Notes: generated by a model from the sequence alone, not told the origin. Positions 1 through 8,874 are shown, counted from the first letter of the stretch. The stretch is 64,000 nt of DNA from Leifsonia sp. ku-ls (GCA_003367665.1 QKXI01000001.1:62001-126000), one strand, 5' to 3'. Program-made: numbers and translations.

Positions 1-486
1 GCGGCCGACCGCGAGCTGGTGGTCGCCGTCGGCACCGACCGGCAGTTCGCTGCCTTCGCCGCCGCCCTCGGCCGGCCGGAGCTCGCCGACGACCCGCGCT
101 TCGCCCGCAACGAGGCACGCGTCGGCCACCGCGCCGCGCTGCGGGCGGCCGTCGAGCCGCTGCTCGCCACCCGGCCCGCCGCCGCGTGGGTGGAGGCGCT
201 GACGGCCGCCCGCGTGCCGGCCGGCCTCGTCAACGACGTCGCGGAGGCATTCGCCTTCGCCGAGTCGCTCGGCCTCTCCCCCGTCGTCGAGTCGTCCGAT
301 CCGGCGACCGGGCGCCGCTCCCGGCAGCCGGCGAACCCCATCCGACTCGACTCCGCGCCCGCGCTGCAGCGCACGCCGGCCCCGCTGCTCGGCGCGCACG
401 AGCCGCGCTGGGCCGACGACGGCGACCGCGCCGGCGACACCGACCACGACCATCCCGCGACACCGCACGAAAGGACCCGACCGTGA
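1..486 (+). CDS. Family III (CaiB/BaiF) CoA-transferase, C-terminal part
   Basis: The reading frame is open from the first base, so the gene begins outside the window; about 161 C-terminal residues remain. The segment 'FAAFAAALGRPELADDPRF' and the following 'VPAGLVNDVAEAF' are typical of the C-terminal region of CaiB/BaiF transferases, which move CoA between carboxylic acids. The stop overlaps the GTG of a glutaryl-CoA dehydrogenase by 4 bases, so the two are translationally coupled. From that coupling I infer a glutarate (or related dicarboxylate) CoA-transferase. The acceptor cannot be read from this fragment, and the catalytic Asp lies upstream of the window. Confidence 0.85.
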   Translation, partial: AADRELVVAVGTDRQFAAFAAALGRPELADDPRFARNEARVGHRAALRAAVEPLLATRPAAAWVEALTAARVPAGLVNDVAEAFAFAESLGLSPVVESSDPATGRRSRQPANPIRLDSAPALQRTPAPLLGAHEPRWADDGDRAGDTDHDHPATPHERTRP

Positions 487-1646
487 CGACCACGCTCGAC
501 GAGGCGTTCAGCATCGACCATCTGCTCACCGACGAGGAGCGCGGCTGGCGCGACCGGGCGAGGGCCTTCGCGACCGACCGCATCCGGCCGGTGATCGAGC
601 AGGACTTCGAGGACAAGCACTTCCGCCGCGAACTGGTCGCCGAGCTCGGCGCGCTCGGCGTGCTCGGCATGCACCTGAAGGACGAAGGCTGCGCCGGAGC
701 CGGAGCCGTCAGCTACGGCCTGGTCTGCCACGAGCTGGAGGCCGCCGACAGCGGCTGGCGCACGTTCGTGTCCGTGCAGGGGTCGCTGGCCATGAGCGCG
801 ATCTCGAAGTTCGGCTCCGACGAGCAGAAGGCGGAGTGGCTGCCGGCGATGGCCCGCGGCGAGCGGATCGGCTGCTTCGCGCTCACCGAGCCCGACGGCG
901 GGAGCGACCCGGCCGCGATGCGCACCCGCGCGCGCCGGGACGGCGACGACTGGGTGATCTCGGGGTCGAAGCGCTGGATCGGCCTCGCGGCGCTCGCGGA
1001 CCTCGCGGTGGTGTGGGCGGCCACCGACGACGGTGTCCGCGGGTTCGTGGTCCCCACCACGTCGCCCGGGTTCGCCGCCACCGCGATCGACGGCAAGCTG
1101 TCGATGCGCGCCTCGGTGCAGTGCGACGTGATGCTGGACGAGGTCCGCGTCCCGGCCTCGGCGATGCTGCCCGACGCGCGCGGCCTCTCCGGGCCGTTCT
1201 CGTGCCTGAACGAGGCCAGGTACGGGATCGTCTGGGGTGCGATGGGCGCGGCGCGCGACTGCCTGGAGGTGTCGATCGAGCGCGCGACGACCCGGGAGGT
1301 GTTCGGCCGCCCGATCGGCGCGACGCAGCTGATCCAGGAGAAGCTGGCGAACATGCTGGTCGAGTACGAGAAGGGCCTGCTGCTCGCGCTGCACCTCGGA
1401 CGGCTGAAGGAGGCCGGCCGGCTGACGCCGACCCAGATCAGCGTCGGCAAGCTGAACAGCGTGCGGGAGGCGCTGGCGATCGCCCGGGAGGCGCGCACCA
1501 TCCTGGGCGGCGACGGCATCACGAACGCGTTCCCGGTGATGCGCCACATGGCCAACCTGGAGTCGGTGCGCACCTACGAGGGGACGGACGAGATCCACAC
1601 CCTGGTGCTCGGCCGCGCGCTCACCGGTCTGACGGCGTTCGCATGA
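483..1646 (+). CDS. gcdH: Acyl-CoA dehydrogenase, glutaryl-CoA dehydrogenase type
   Basis: The 387-residue protein starts at a GTG overlapping the preceding stop (GTGA). It has the three-part acyl-CoA dehydrogenase fold: helical N-terminus, central beta domain around 'CFALTEPDGGSDP', and C-terminal helices. The catalytic base is Glu about 366 in 'YEGTDEIH'. Arg about 93 in 'GWRTFVSVQGSL' matches the Arg that in glutaryl-CoA dehydrogenases binds the distal carboxylate, and the C-terminal 'LGRALTGLTAF' is typical of that subfamily. The enzyme oxidises and decarboxylates glutaryl-CoA to crotonyl-CoA with FAD. The CoA-transferase upstream and aldehyde dehydrogenase downstream fit a glutarate or lysine-derived catabolic operon. 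Confidence 0.9.
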   Translation: MTTTLDEAFSIDHLLTDEERGWRDRARAFATDRIRPVIEQDFEDKHFRRELVAELGALGVLGMHLKDEGCAGAGAVSYGLVCHELEAADSGWRTFVSVQGSLAMSAISKFGSDEQKAEWLPAMARGERIGCFALTEPDGGSDPAAMRTRARRDGDDWVISGSKRWIGLAALADLAVVWAATDDGVRGFVVPTTSPGFAATAIDGKLSMRASVQCDVMLDEVRVPASAMLPDARGLSGPFSCLNEARYGIVWGAMGAARDCLEVSIERATTREVFGRPIGATQLIQEKLANMLVEYEKGLLLALHLGRLKEAGRLTPTQISVGKLNSVREALAIAREARTILGGDGITNAFPVMRHMANLESVRTYEGTDEIHTLVLGRALTGLTAFA

Positions 1647-3031
1647 GCGCCGTGGACGCCGCCGTCCGGGCCGCCGCGCACGCCGCATCGTCGCCCACCA
1701 CGCGCGAGGAGCGCGCCGGCTGGCTGGAGGCGCTCGCGTCGGCGCTCGAGGCGGACCGCGCCGACCTCGTCGCGCTCGCCCACGAGGAGACCCGGCTCGC
1801 GGAGGCGCGCCTCGACGGCGAGGTGACGCGCACGGCCGCGCAACTGCGGTTCTTCGCGGGGGTGGCGCGCGAGGGCTCGTACCTGGAGGCGGTCGTGGAG
1901 TCGCCCGACCCGTCGCTCGTGCCGCCGCGACCCGACCTGCGGCGCATGCTGCGCCCGCTCGGGCCGGTGGCGGTGTACACCGCGTCGAACTTCCCGTTCG
2001 CCTTCTCGGTGCTCGGCAACGACACGGCGTCCGCGCTCGCCGCCGGGTGCCCGGTGGTGGTGAAGGCGCACCCCGGCCATCCGGAGCTGTCGCGGCGGAC
2101 CGCGGCCCTGGCAGCCGGCGAGCTGCCGGCGGGCTGGCTGACGCTGGTCGAGGGCATGGAGGCGGGCGTCGAGCTGGTACGGCATCCGCTGCTGCGCGCG
2201 GCCGGGTTCACGGGATCCGTGCGCGGCGGGCGCGCCCTGTTCGACGCCGCCGTCTCGCGTCCGGACCCGATCCCGTTCTACGGCGAGCTCGGCAGCATCA
2301 ATCCCGTGGTCGTGACGCGCGCGGCGGCGGCCGAGCGCGCGGCCGCGATCGGCGCGGGACTCGTCGGTTCGTTCACACGCGACGCCGGCCAGTACTGCAC
2401 GAAGCCCGGCCTGGTCTTCGTGCCGGAGGGCGGCGGTGTGGAGGCGGCGGTCCGCGACGCCCTGGACGGCGCGCCGACGAGCCGGCAGCTCACCGACGGC
2501 ATGGCCGACGCGTTCGCCTCTGCGGTGGACGCGCTGGCCGAGTACCCCGGAGTGGAGCTGCTGCGGGGGTCCGCGCCGGAGGGGGCATCCGCGGCGTCCG
2601 TCGCGTTCCTGTCCGCGGAGACGTTCCTCTCCGATCCGGAGACCTTCCTCGCGGAGCGCTTCGGACCGCTGACGGTCGTCGTCGCCTACCGGGACGGCGA
2701 CCTGCCCCCGGTCGTCGCGGCGCTCGAGCCCGCGCTCACGGCGACCATCCACCGCGGCGAGCGCGAGGACGTGTCCGGTCTGGCGGCGGCGCTCGCCCCG
2801 CTCGCGGGTCGGCTGCTGTTCGACGGCTGGCCGACGGGTGTCGCGATCGGGTGGGCGCAGCATCACGGCGGCGGCTGGCCGTCGACGACCGCGAGCGTCC
2901 ACACCTCGGTCGGCGCGACGGCGATCCGTCGCTGGCTCACCCCGATCGCGTTCCAGGACGCCCCGCAGGAGGTGCTGCCGCCGGAGCTGCGCGACGGCAA
3001 CCCCACGGGCGTCCTCCGTCGGGAGGCCTGA
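1643..3031 (+). CDS. NADP-type aldehyde dehydrogenase (ketoglutarate-semialdehyde dehydrogenase-like)
   Basis: The 462-residue protein starts at an ATGA overlap with the acyl-CoA dehydrogenase. It resembles the ALDH branch that includes 2,5-dioxovalerate (alpha-ketoglutarate semialdehyde) dehydrogenases: 'YTASNFPFAFSV' in the cofactor region, general-base Glu about 215 in 'YGELGSINPV' and nucleophile Cys about 252 in 'DAGQYCTKPG'. It is slightly shorter than typical family members (about 480-525). The enzyme oxidises a semialdehyde to a carboxylate. In this operon glutarate semialdehyde or a similar C5 substrate is plausible, but that is inferred from context and not readable from residues. 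Confidence 0.85.
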   Translation: MSAVDAAVRAAAHAASSPTTREERAGWLEALASALEADRADLVALAHEETRLAEARLDGEVTRTAAQLRFFAGVAREGSYLEAVVESPDPSLVPPRPDLRRMLRPLGPVAVYTASNFPFAFSVLGNDTASALAAGCPVVVKAHPGHPELSRRTAALAAGELPAGWLTLVEGMEAGVELVRHPLLRAAGFTGSVRGGRALFDAAVSRPDPIPFYGELGSINPVVVTRAAAAERAAAIGAGLVGSFTRDAGQYCTKPGLVFVPEGGGVEAAVRDALDGAPTSRQLTDGMADAFASAVDALAEYPGVELLRGSAPEGASAASVAFLSAETFLSDPETFLAERFGPLTVVVAYRDGDLPPVVAALEPALTATIHRGEREDVSGLAAALAPLAGRLLFDGWPTGVAIGWAQHHGGGWPSTTASVHTSVGATAIRRWLTPIAFQDAPQEVLPPELRDGNPTGVLRREA

Positions 3032-3060
3032 CCCGCGAGTCGGCGTTCCGCCGGTGACGC

Positions 3061-3657
3061 TCAGCTTTCGAGCGGGGTGTCGTCGGCGTGCGCGCCGTAG
3101 AAGGCGGACTGCCGGCGCATGATCGCGCGCATCGGGGTGCCGGGGGCGATGCCGTAGACCGTCCCGGTGAAGTCGAGCTCGCGCTGGATCGCCCAGATCT
3201 CGTCGTGGCGGTCCGGCGGCAGGATCACGGCGGGGTCGCCGACGGCCACCCAGCCGATCGGGACGACTGCGCCGGGCGGGAGGACCGTGTTGACCTGCAC
3301 GACGCCGTTGATGCGGACCTCCGCGCCGGCGCCGATGCGGCTGCCGGGGAAGACGGAGGCGTTGGTCGCGAGGAAGGCCTCCTGCTCGACGGTGCTGCCG
3401 TTGACGTGGGCGCCGGGTCCGATCATCACCGCCGCCCCGACGTGCGCCGGATGACCGGCGCGCCCGCGCACGAGGGCGTGCTCCATCACGACGGCGTCCT
3501 GCCCGATCGTGACCTCGCCGTCCTCCGCGGTGAGCACGACGCCGTGCAGCACACGGGCTCCGGCGTCGATCCGCACGTCCCCGACGACCACCGCCGAGGG
3601 GGCGACGAACGCCTGCGGGTGGATCGTCGGTTCGGCGTCGCGGTGACGGTAGAGCAT
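3061..3657 (-). CDS. Left-handed beta-helix (gamma-carbonic-anhydrase-like) protein
   Basis: The 198-residue protein is built of hexapeptide repeats across residues 10-150 ('AFVAPSAVVVGDVRIDAGARV', 'GPGAHVNGSTVEQEAFLATN'), the signature of trimeric left-handed beta-helix proteins related to gamma-carbonic anhydrases such as PaaY/CaiE/YrdA. The ATG is followed at once by 'MLYRHRDAEPTIHPQAF', which fits the family start. Two histidines of the metal triad appear near 'VVMEHALVRGRAGHPAH', but the set looks incomplete, so carbonic anhydrase activity is unsure. The gene lies downstream of the permease on the same strand, but a strong hairpin separates them. Confidence 0.8.
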   Translation of the reverse strand: MLYRHRDAEPTIHPQAFVAPSAVVVGDVRIDAGARVLHGVVLTAEDGEVTIGQDAVVMEHALVRGRAGHPAHVGAAVMIGPGAHVNGSTVEQEAFLATNASVFPGSRIGAGAEVRINGVVQVNTVLPPGAVVPIGWVAVGDPAVILPPDRHDEIWAIQRELDFTGTVYGIAPGTPMRAIMRRQSAFYGAHADDTPLES

Positions 3658-3698
3658 GCCGGCCTCCCTCTTTCGGCACACTCTAACGTCCGCGGGCG

Positions 3699-3740
3699 AC
3701 GGGGATGCCGGGAGGCGGCGACGCTTCCCGGCATCCCCGT
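3699..3740 (-). terminator. Strong hairpin terminator after the APC permease
   Basis: Two perfectly complementary 15-base arms (3699-3713 and 3726-3740) enclose a 12-base loop just beyond the permease stop. There is no clear U-run, as is common for actinobacterial terminators. It would end permease transcription before the beta-helix gene. Confidence 0.75.
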
Positions 3741-3743
3741 GCG

Positions 3744-5279
3744 CTAGACCGCCGTGGTGTCGGCCGCGGGCGACGCCGGCGCGCCCGCGCGCCGCTCGCG
3801 CAGCAGCTGCGCGACCCGGATCGCGTCGCCCTCCGGTGCGTTGGACGCACGGTCGGGCCGGGCGAGGAAGAGGTACAGCAGGCCCGCCCCTGCCACGATG
3901 CCGAGTCCGATGAGCACGATCCAGTCGTTGAACCAGCTCCCGGTCGCCGTCGGCCACGCCAGCAGGATCATCGCGAACACCCCGTACGCGAGCGCCAGGA
4001 TGTTCACCACGAGGCCCGCCGCGCCGAGGCTGAACGGTCCGGCCGGCCGCCAGCCCTTCAGCCGCTGGCGCAGCGACGCCAGCACGACCGACTGGAACGC
4101 CACGTAGATGCCGAGCACGGCGAACGCGGTGACCTGGGTGATGAGCCCGTCCGGGCCGACGTAGACGATCAGGCTGATCAGCACGGGAATGCTGCACGCC
4201 ACGATGAGCGCGTTCGCCGGCACCTTGGTGCGCGGCGACACCTTCGCCAGCCAGCGGTGGGCCGGGATCATGCCGTCGCGCGCGAACGAGAACAGCAGCC
4301 GGCTGGCCGCGGCCTGCAGGCTGAGCACGCAGGAGAGGAACGCGGTGACGGCCACGACGAGGAAGATCTTCGCCCCCACCGTGCCGAGCGAGGACTGCAG
4401 AATCTCGGGGATGGGGTCGACGTCCTTGCCGGAGACGATCTTCTCCAGGTCGGGGGCCGCCAGCACGTAGCCGCCGAACGCGAACAGCGCCGAGACGCCG
4501 CCGACCAGGATGGTCATCATCATCGCCTTCGGGATGCGTCGAGCCGGGTTCGCCACCTCCTCGGCGACGTCCCCGCACGCCTCGAACCCGTAGAAGAGGA
4601 ACAGCCCGGCCAGGGCGGCGCCGAGGAAGGCCGCGACGTACGAGCCGTCGCCCTGCACGCCCATGCTGTCGAAGAACACCGAGAACGGGTGCTTGCGCTG
4701 GAAGATCAGCAGGTAGAGACCCACCGCGATGACGCCGACCAGCTCGGCGGCGAGCCCGATGCGCGCCACGGTCGCGAGCGTCTTGGTGCCGGTGAAGTTG
4801 AGGGCGAGCGCGACGACGAGCAGCAGCACGGTGAGCCCGAGCGTGACCTCCTTGGTGACCGGCAGGCCGAACAGGCTGGCCAGGAACCCGCTGCCGTACG
4901 AGGCCACGGCGGTGATCGTCACGATCATGGCCCAGATGTAGACCCACGCCGCCATCCACGCGTACCTCCGGCCCCACAGCCGGCGCGCCCACGGGTAGAT
5001 GCCGCCGTGGATCGGGTACTGCGACACGACCTCGCCGAACACCAGGGACACCAGGAACTGCCCGGCGCCGACGATGACGATCCACCAGATCGACGGCGGC
5101 CCGCCGGTCGCCATGGCGACGGCGAACAGCGAGTACACGCCGACCAGCGGCGAGAGGTAGGTGAACCCGAGGGCGAAGTTCGCCCAGAGGGTCATGGACC
5201 GGTTGAAGGAGTCCTCGTACCCCAGGACGGCGAGGTGCTCGCCGTCCTCCAGGTGCGCGGACGATGGTTCTGCAGACAT
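3744..5279 (-). CDS. APC-family amino acid / GABA-type permease
   Basis: The 511-residue protein is strongly hydrophobic, with about 12 predicted membrane helices and the APC architecture: 'WANFALGFTYLSPLVGVYSLFA' at helix 1 and 'GEVVSQYPIHGGIYPWARRLWG' before helix 3. It resembles bacterial GABA/polyamine and choline-type permeases of the amino acid-polyamine-cation superfamily. The ATG at 5279 is preceded by GGAAGG at good spacing, better than the Met nine codons upstream. It lies beside an aminobutyraldehyde dehydrogenase and an aminotransferase, so import of GABA, a diamine or a related amine is likely. The substrate is inferred from context. Confidence 0.88.
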   Translation of the reverse strand: MSAEPSSAHLEDGEHLAVLGYEDSFNRSMTLWANFALGFTYLSPLVGVYSLFAVAMATGGPPSIWWIVIVGAGQFLVSLVFGEVVSQYPIHGGIYPWARRLWGRRYAWMAAWVYIWAMIVTITAVASYGSGFLASLFGLPVTKEVTLGLTVLLLVVALALNFTGTKTLATVARIGLAAELVGVIAVGLYLLIFQRKHPFSVFFDSMGVQGDGSYVAAFLGAALAGLFLFYGFEACGDVAEEVANPARRIPKAMMMTILVGGVSALFAFGGYVLAAPDLEKIVSGKDVDPIPEILQSSLGTVGAKIFLVVAVTAFLSCVLSLQAAASRLLFSFARDGMIPAHRWLAKVSPRTKVPANALIVACSIPVLISLIVYVGPDGLITQVTAFAVLGIYVAFQSVVLASLRQRLKGWRPAGPFSLGAAGLVVNILALAYGVFAMILLAWPTATGSWFNDWIVLIGLGIVAGAGLLYLFLARPDRASNAPEGDAIRVAQLLRERRAGAPASPAADTTAV

Positions 5280-5337
5280 GGACTGCCTTCCGCTTCGGCT
5301 GCACACGACGGTGTGTGTGGAGGCAGCGTAGCGGAGA

Positions 5338-5381
5338 GCCGGGCCGGATACCTATAGGACAGGATGATTCAACGGCCCGGC
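5338..5381 (-). terminator. Hairpin after the aminobutyraldehyde dehydrogenase
   Basis: Complementary 8-base arms GCCGGGCC (5338-5345) and GGCCCGGC (5374-5381) lie directly downstream of the dehydrogenase stop and upstream of the permease start. The loop is long (28 bases) and AT-rich, and may also hold permease promoter elements. Confidence 0.4.
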
Positions 5382-5388
5382 GTGTCGT

Positions 5389-6825
5389 TCACTCCCCGAT
5401 GTACGACATCACGTGCTTGATCCGGGTGTAGTCGTCGAACCCGTACTGCGACAGGTCCTTGCCATAGCCCGAGTGCTTGAAGCCGCCGTGCGGCATCTCC
5501 GCGACGATCGGAATGTGGGTGTTGATCCACACGCAGCCGAAGTCGAGGCCCTTCGCGAAGCGCATGGCTCGGCCGTGGTCCTTCGTCCACACCGAGGAGG
5601 CGAGGCCGTACTTCACGCCGTTCGCGTTCGCCAGCGCCTCCGCCTCGGTGGAGAACCGCTGCACGGTCTGCACCGGGCCGAAGATCTCGTTCTGCACCGC
5701 CTCGTCGTCCTGTCGCAGGCCGGACACGATGGTCGCCTCCCAGAAGTAGCCGCGGTCGCCCTGCCGGCGGCCGCCGGTCTCCACCGTGGCGTGGTCCGGC
5801 AACCGGTCGACGAAGCCGGAGACCTGCGCCAGCTGGTTCGCGTTGTTGAGCGGGCCGTACAGGATGCCGTCCTCCCGCGGCGCGCCGGTTCGCGCGTTCT
5901 CGCGGGCGTACTGCGCGAGGGCGGCGACGAACTCGTCGTGGACGCCGTCCTGCACGAGCAGCCGGGTCGCGGCCGTGCAGTCCTGGCCGGCGTTGAAGTA
6001 GCCGGCCGCGACGATGCCGGCCACCGCCTTCTCGATGTCCGCGTCGTCGAACACGATGACCGGCGCCTTGCCGCCCAGCTCCAGGTGCACGCGCTTGAGG
6101 TCGAACGAGGCGGCGCGCGCCACCTCCATGCCCGCGCGCACGGAGCCTGTGATCGAGATGAGCTGCGGGATCGGGTCGGCGGTCATCGCGGCGCCGGTGG
6201 TGCGGTCGCCGAGCACGACGTTCAGCACGCCCGCGGGAAGGAACTCGGCCGCGACTTCCGCGAGCAGCAGCGTCGAGAGCGGCGTCGTGTCGGACGGCTT
6301 CAGCACGGTGGTGTTGCCGGCGGCCAGCGCCGGTGCGAACTTCCAGACCGCCATGTTCAGCGGGTAGTTCCACGGGGTCACCTGACCCACCACGCCGATC
6401 GGCTCGCGGCGGATGAAGGACGTGTGGTCCGGCATGTACTCGCCCGCGGAGCGGCCCTCCAGGTTGCGGGCGGCGCCGGCGAAGAACCGGATCTGGTCAA
6501 CCGACAGCAGGATCTCGTCCTCCACCAGCGTCCCGCGCGGCTTCCCGGTGTCCTGCGACTCCACGTCGGCGAACTCCTCGGCCCTGGCCTCCATCGCGTC
6601 GGCGATGCGGAACAGCGCCAGCTGCCGCTGGGCCGGCGTCGTCTGCCCCCAGCTCTCGAAGGCCTTCTCCGCCGCACGGTAGGCGTCCGCCACATCCTCG
6701 GCGGTCGAGACGGGCGCCGTGGCGTACACCTCCTCGGTGGCCGGATCCACGAGCGGGATGCTCTCTGTGCCGCGCGGCGCGACGCGCTCGCCGTTGACGA
6801 AGTTCCTCAGTTCCGGTGAGTTCAT
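5389..6825 (-). CDS. patD: Gamma-aminobutyraldehyde dehydrogenase
   Basis: The 478-residue protein is a full-length class 1/2 aldehyde dehydrogenase. Asn153 lies in 'TPWNYP', Lys176 in 'TVLKPSD', Glu249 in 'LELGGKAP' and the catalytic Cys283 in 'FNAGQDCTAATR', a Cys context typical of PatD/YdcW aminobutyraldehyde dehydrogenases. The C-terminal 'IKHVMSYIGE' also fits that group. It would oxidise 4-aminobutanal, made by transamination or oxidation of putrescine, to GABA using NAD. The mRNA looks leaderless: a TAGGCT -10 (6832-6837) ends six bases before the ATG. It is divergent from an Lrp regulator, which probably controls it. Confidence 0.9.
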   Translation of the reverse strand: MNSPELRNFVNGERVAPRGTESIPLVDPATEEVYATAPVSTAEDVADAYRAAEKAFESWGQTTPAQRQLALFRIADAMEARAEEFADVESQDTGKPRGTLVEDEILLSVDQIRFFAGAARNLEGRSAGEYMPDHTSFIRREPIGVVGQVTPWNYPLNMAVWKFAPALAAGNTTVLKPSDTTPLSTLLLAEVAAEFLPAGVLNVVLGDRTTGAAMTADPIPQLISITGSVRAGMEVARAASFDLKRVHLELGGKAPVIVFDDADIEKAVAGIVAAGYFNAGQDCTAATRLLVQDGVHDEFVAALAQYARENARTGAPREDGILYGPLNNANQLAQVSGFVDRLPDHATVETGGRRQGDRGYFWEATIVSGLRQDDEAVQNEIFGPVQTVQRFSTEAEALANANGVKYGLASSVWTKDHGRAMRFAKGLDFGCVWINTHIPIVAEMPHGGFKHSGYGKDLSQYGFDDYTRIKHVMSYIGE

Positions 6826-6913
6826 GGCGGCAGCCTACTGATTTCGTCGGCGAAATGGGCAAATTCGTGCGGAATCGCTTGCAAGACACCCGATCCACTG
6901 ACAGAATCGCTCC
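6826..6913. promoter_or_regulatory. Divergent patD / lrp promoter region with palindromic operator
   Basis: Two back-to-back leaderless promoters share 88 bases. The patD -10 is TAGGCT on the - strand (6832-6837) and the lrp -10 is CAGAAT on the + strand (6902-6907), each six bases from its start codon. Next to the patD -10 is a perfect palindrome ATTTCG-TCGG-CGAAAT (6841-6856), and a weaker ATTC-GTGCG-GAAT follows at 6863-6875. The spacing suits an Lrp/AsnC dimer that represses patD and itself. Confidence 0.65.
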
Positions 6914-7396
6914 ATGAGTACCCCTCGGGCGACGAACGGCCAGAAGGCTGCGGTCATCGACGACGTCTCCAAGGCGATCATCGAACAACTGCAGGTGGAC
7001 GGACGCAAGTCCTACGCGGAGATCGGCAAGGCCGTCGGTCTCAGCGAAGCGGCGGTGCGCCAGCGCGTGCAGAAGCTGACCGAGTCGGGTGTGATGCAGA
7101 TCGTGGCCGTGACCGATCCCATGCAGCTCGGCTTCTACCGGCAGGCGATGATCGGCGTGCGCTGCACGGGCGACACGCGTGCGGTGGCGGACAAGCTCGC
7201 GGCGATGCCGGCCGTGGACTACGTGGTGCTGACCGCCGGCACCTTCGACATCCTCGCCGAGGTGGTGTGCGAGAACGACCTCGACCTCATCACGATGCTC
7301 AATTCCGAGATCCGGACGCTGGAGGGCGTGCTCTCCACCGAGACGTTCGTGTATCTGAAACTCCACAAACAGTTCTACAACTGGGGAACGCGATAA
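6914..7396 (+). CDS. Lrp/AsnC family transcriptional regulator
   Basis: The 160-residue protein has the AsnC-type helix-turn-helix at residues about 15-65 ('IIEQLQVDGRKSYAEIGKAV' then 'SEAAVRQRVQKLTESG') and a C-terminal RAM ligand-binding domain ('VDYVVLTAGTFDILAEV'). Such proteins sense small amino acids and regulate neighbouring catabolic genes. The gene is divergent from patD and ends two bases before the aminotransferase start, so it is probably an autoregulated local regulator of amine catabolism. The start follows a CAGAAT -10 by six bases, so the transcript is probably leaderless. Confidence 0.92.
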   Translation: MSTPRATNGQKAAVIDDVSKAIIEQLQVDGRKSYAEIGKAVGLSEAAVRQRVQKLTESGVMQIVAVTDPMQLGFYRQAMIGVRCTGDTRAVADKLAAMPAVDYVVLTAGTFDILAEVVCENDLDLITMLNSEIRTLEGVLSTETFVYLKLHKQFYNWGTR

Positions 7397-7398
7397 CC

Positions 7399-8814
7399 AT
7401 GACGACAACCGTAGAAACGTTCGGCGAGCCGATCGCGGCCGACGAGCAGGCCCTGCAGGCGAAGGCGCGCGACCACCTCTGGATGCACTTCGCGCGCCAG
7501 TCGGTGATGGAGGAGGGCCACGGCGTCCCCATCATCACGCGCGGAGAAGGCCACCACATCTGGGACTCGCACGGCAAGCAGTACATCGACGGCCTCTCCG
7601 GGCTCTTCGTCGTGAACGCCGGCCACGGCCGCAAGCGTCTCGCCGAGACCGCGGCGAAGCAGGCCGAGCAGCTCGCCTTCTTCCCGATCTGGTCGTACGC
7701 CCACCCGAACGCGATCGAGCTGGCCGACCGGCTCGCCTCCTACGCGCCCGGCGACCTCAACCGCGTGTTCTTCTCCACCGGCGGCGGCGAGGCGGTCGAG
7801 ACCGCCTTCAAGCTGGCCAAGTACTACTGGAAGCTGCAGGGCAAGCCGACCAAGCACAAGGTGCTCTCCCGCGCCGTCGCCTACCACGGCACCCCGCAGG
7901 GAGCCCTGGCGATCACAGGCATCCCGGCCATGAAAGAGATGTTCGAGCCGCTCACCCCCGGCGGGTTCCGCGTCCCGAACACCAACTTCTACCGCGCAGG
8001 CGAGATGGGCGCACCGACCGACGACGTCGAGGCCTTCGGCGTCTGGGCGGCCAACCGCATCGAGGAGATGATCCAGTTCGAGGGTCCCGACACCGTCGCC
8101 GCGATCTTCCTCGAGCCGGTGCAGAACTCCGGCGGCTGCTTCCCGCCGCCCCCCGGCTACTTCCAGCGCGTGCGCGAGATCTGCGACAAGTACGACGTGC
8201 TCATGGTCAGCGACGAGGTCATCTGCGCCTTCGGCCGCATCGGCCACATGTTCGCCTGCGACGAGTACGGCTACGTGCCCGACATGATCACCTGCGCGAA
8301 GGGCATGACGAGCGGCTACTCCCCCATCGGCGCGACCATCGTCAGCGACCGCGTGTACGAGCCGTTCAAGCACGGCAACACGTCCTTCTACCACGGCTAC
8401 ACCTTCGGCGGTCACCCGGTCTCGGCCGCGGTGGCGCTGGAGAACCTCGACATCTTCGAGGAGGAGGGCCTCAACCAGCGCGTCCGCGAGAACTCGCCGC
8501 TGTTCCGCGCGGAGCTCGAGAAGCTGCTCGACCTGCCGATCGTCGGCGACGTGCGCGGCGCCGGGTACTTCTTCGGCATCGAGCTGGTGAAGGACAAGAA
8601 CACCAAGGAGACCTTCAACGACGACGAGTCGGAGCGCCTGCTCCGCGGCTTCCTGTCGAAGGCCCTGTTCGACGCCGGCCTCTACTGCCGCGCCGACGAC
8701 CGTGGCGACCCCGTCGTCCAGCTCGCCCCGCCGCTCACCATCGGCCCGGACGAGTTCGTCGAGATCCGCCAGATCCTGGAGTCGGTGCTCACCGAGGCCT
8801 CCAACCACCTCTGA
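7399..8814 (+). CDS. Class III PLP aminotransferase (omega-amine / putrescine:pyruvate type)
   Basis: The 471-residue protein is a fold-type I, class III aminotransferase. The PLP Lys301 is in 'TCAKGMTSGYSP', Asp272 in 'MVSDEVICAFGR' contacts the ring nitrogen, and 'FFSTGGGEAVETAFKLAKYYW' forms the phosphate-binding region. Related enzymes use diamines, beta-alanine or GABA as donors and pyruvate as acceptor. The ATG two bases after the Lrp stop is the best start and indicates co-transcription. Next to patD and a PuuB-like oxidase, a putrescine- or GABA-pyruvate transaminase is the likely role; the exact donor cannot be fixed from sequence. Confidence 0.87.
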   Translation: MTTTVETFGEPIAADEQALQAKARDHLWMHFARQSVMEEGHGVPIITRGEGHHIWDSHGKQYIDGLSGLFVVNAGHGRKRLAETAAKQAEQLAFFPIWSYAHPNAIELADRLASYAPGDLNRVFFSTGGGEAVETAFKLAKYYWKLQGKPTKHKVLSRAVAYHGTPQGALAITGIPAMKEMFEPLTPGGFRVPNTNFYRAGEMGAPTDDVEAFGVWAANRIEEMIQFEGPDTVAAIFLEPVQNSGGCFPPPPGYFQRVREICDKYDVLMVSDEVICAFGRIGHMFACDEYGYVPDMITCAKGMTSGYSPIGATIVSDRVYEPFKHGNTSFYHGYTFGGHPVSAAVALENLDIFEEEGLNQRVRENSPLFRAELEKLLDLPIVGDVRGAGYFFGIELVKDKNTKETFNDDESERLLRGFLSKALFDAGLYCRADDRGDPVVQLAPPLTIGPDEFVEIRQILESVLTEASNHL

Positions 8815-8826
8815 TCCGCATCGAAT

Positions 8827-8874
8827 GGTCCCAACACGCTGTGACGTCCGCGTCGCGAACGGCGTGTTGGGACC
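8827..8874. terminator. 13-bp perfect inverted repeat between aminotransferase and flavin oxidase
   Basis: The arms GGTCCCAACACGC (8827-8839) and GCGTGTTGGGACC (8862-8874) are perfectly complementary across a 22-base loop. It begins 12 bases after the aminotransferase stop and ends 22 bases before the oxidase ATG, on the same strand. It could terminate or attenuate read-through, or stabilise the upstream mRNA. Confidence 0.55.

Noticed and set aside
3061-3657. Functional gamma-carbonic anhydrase
   Set aside because: The beta-helix fold is clear, but the three-histidine metal site could not be matched with confidence, so only the fold is claimed.
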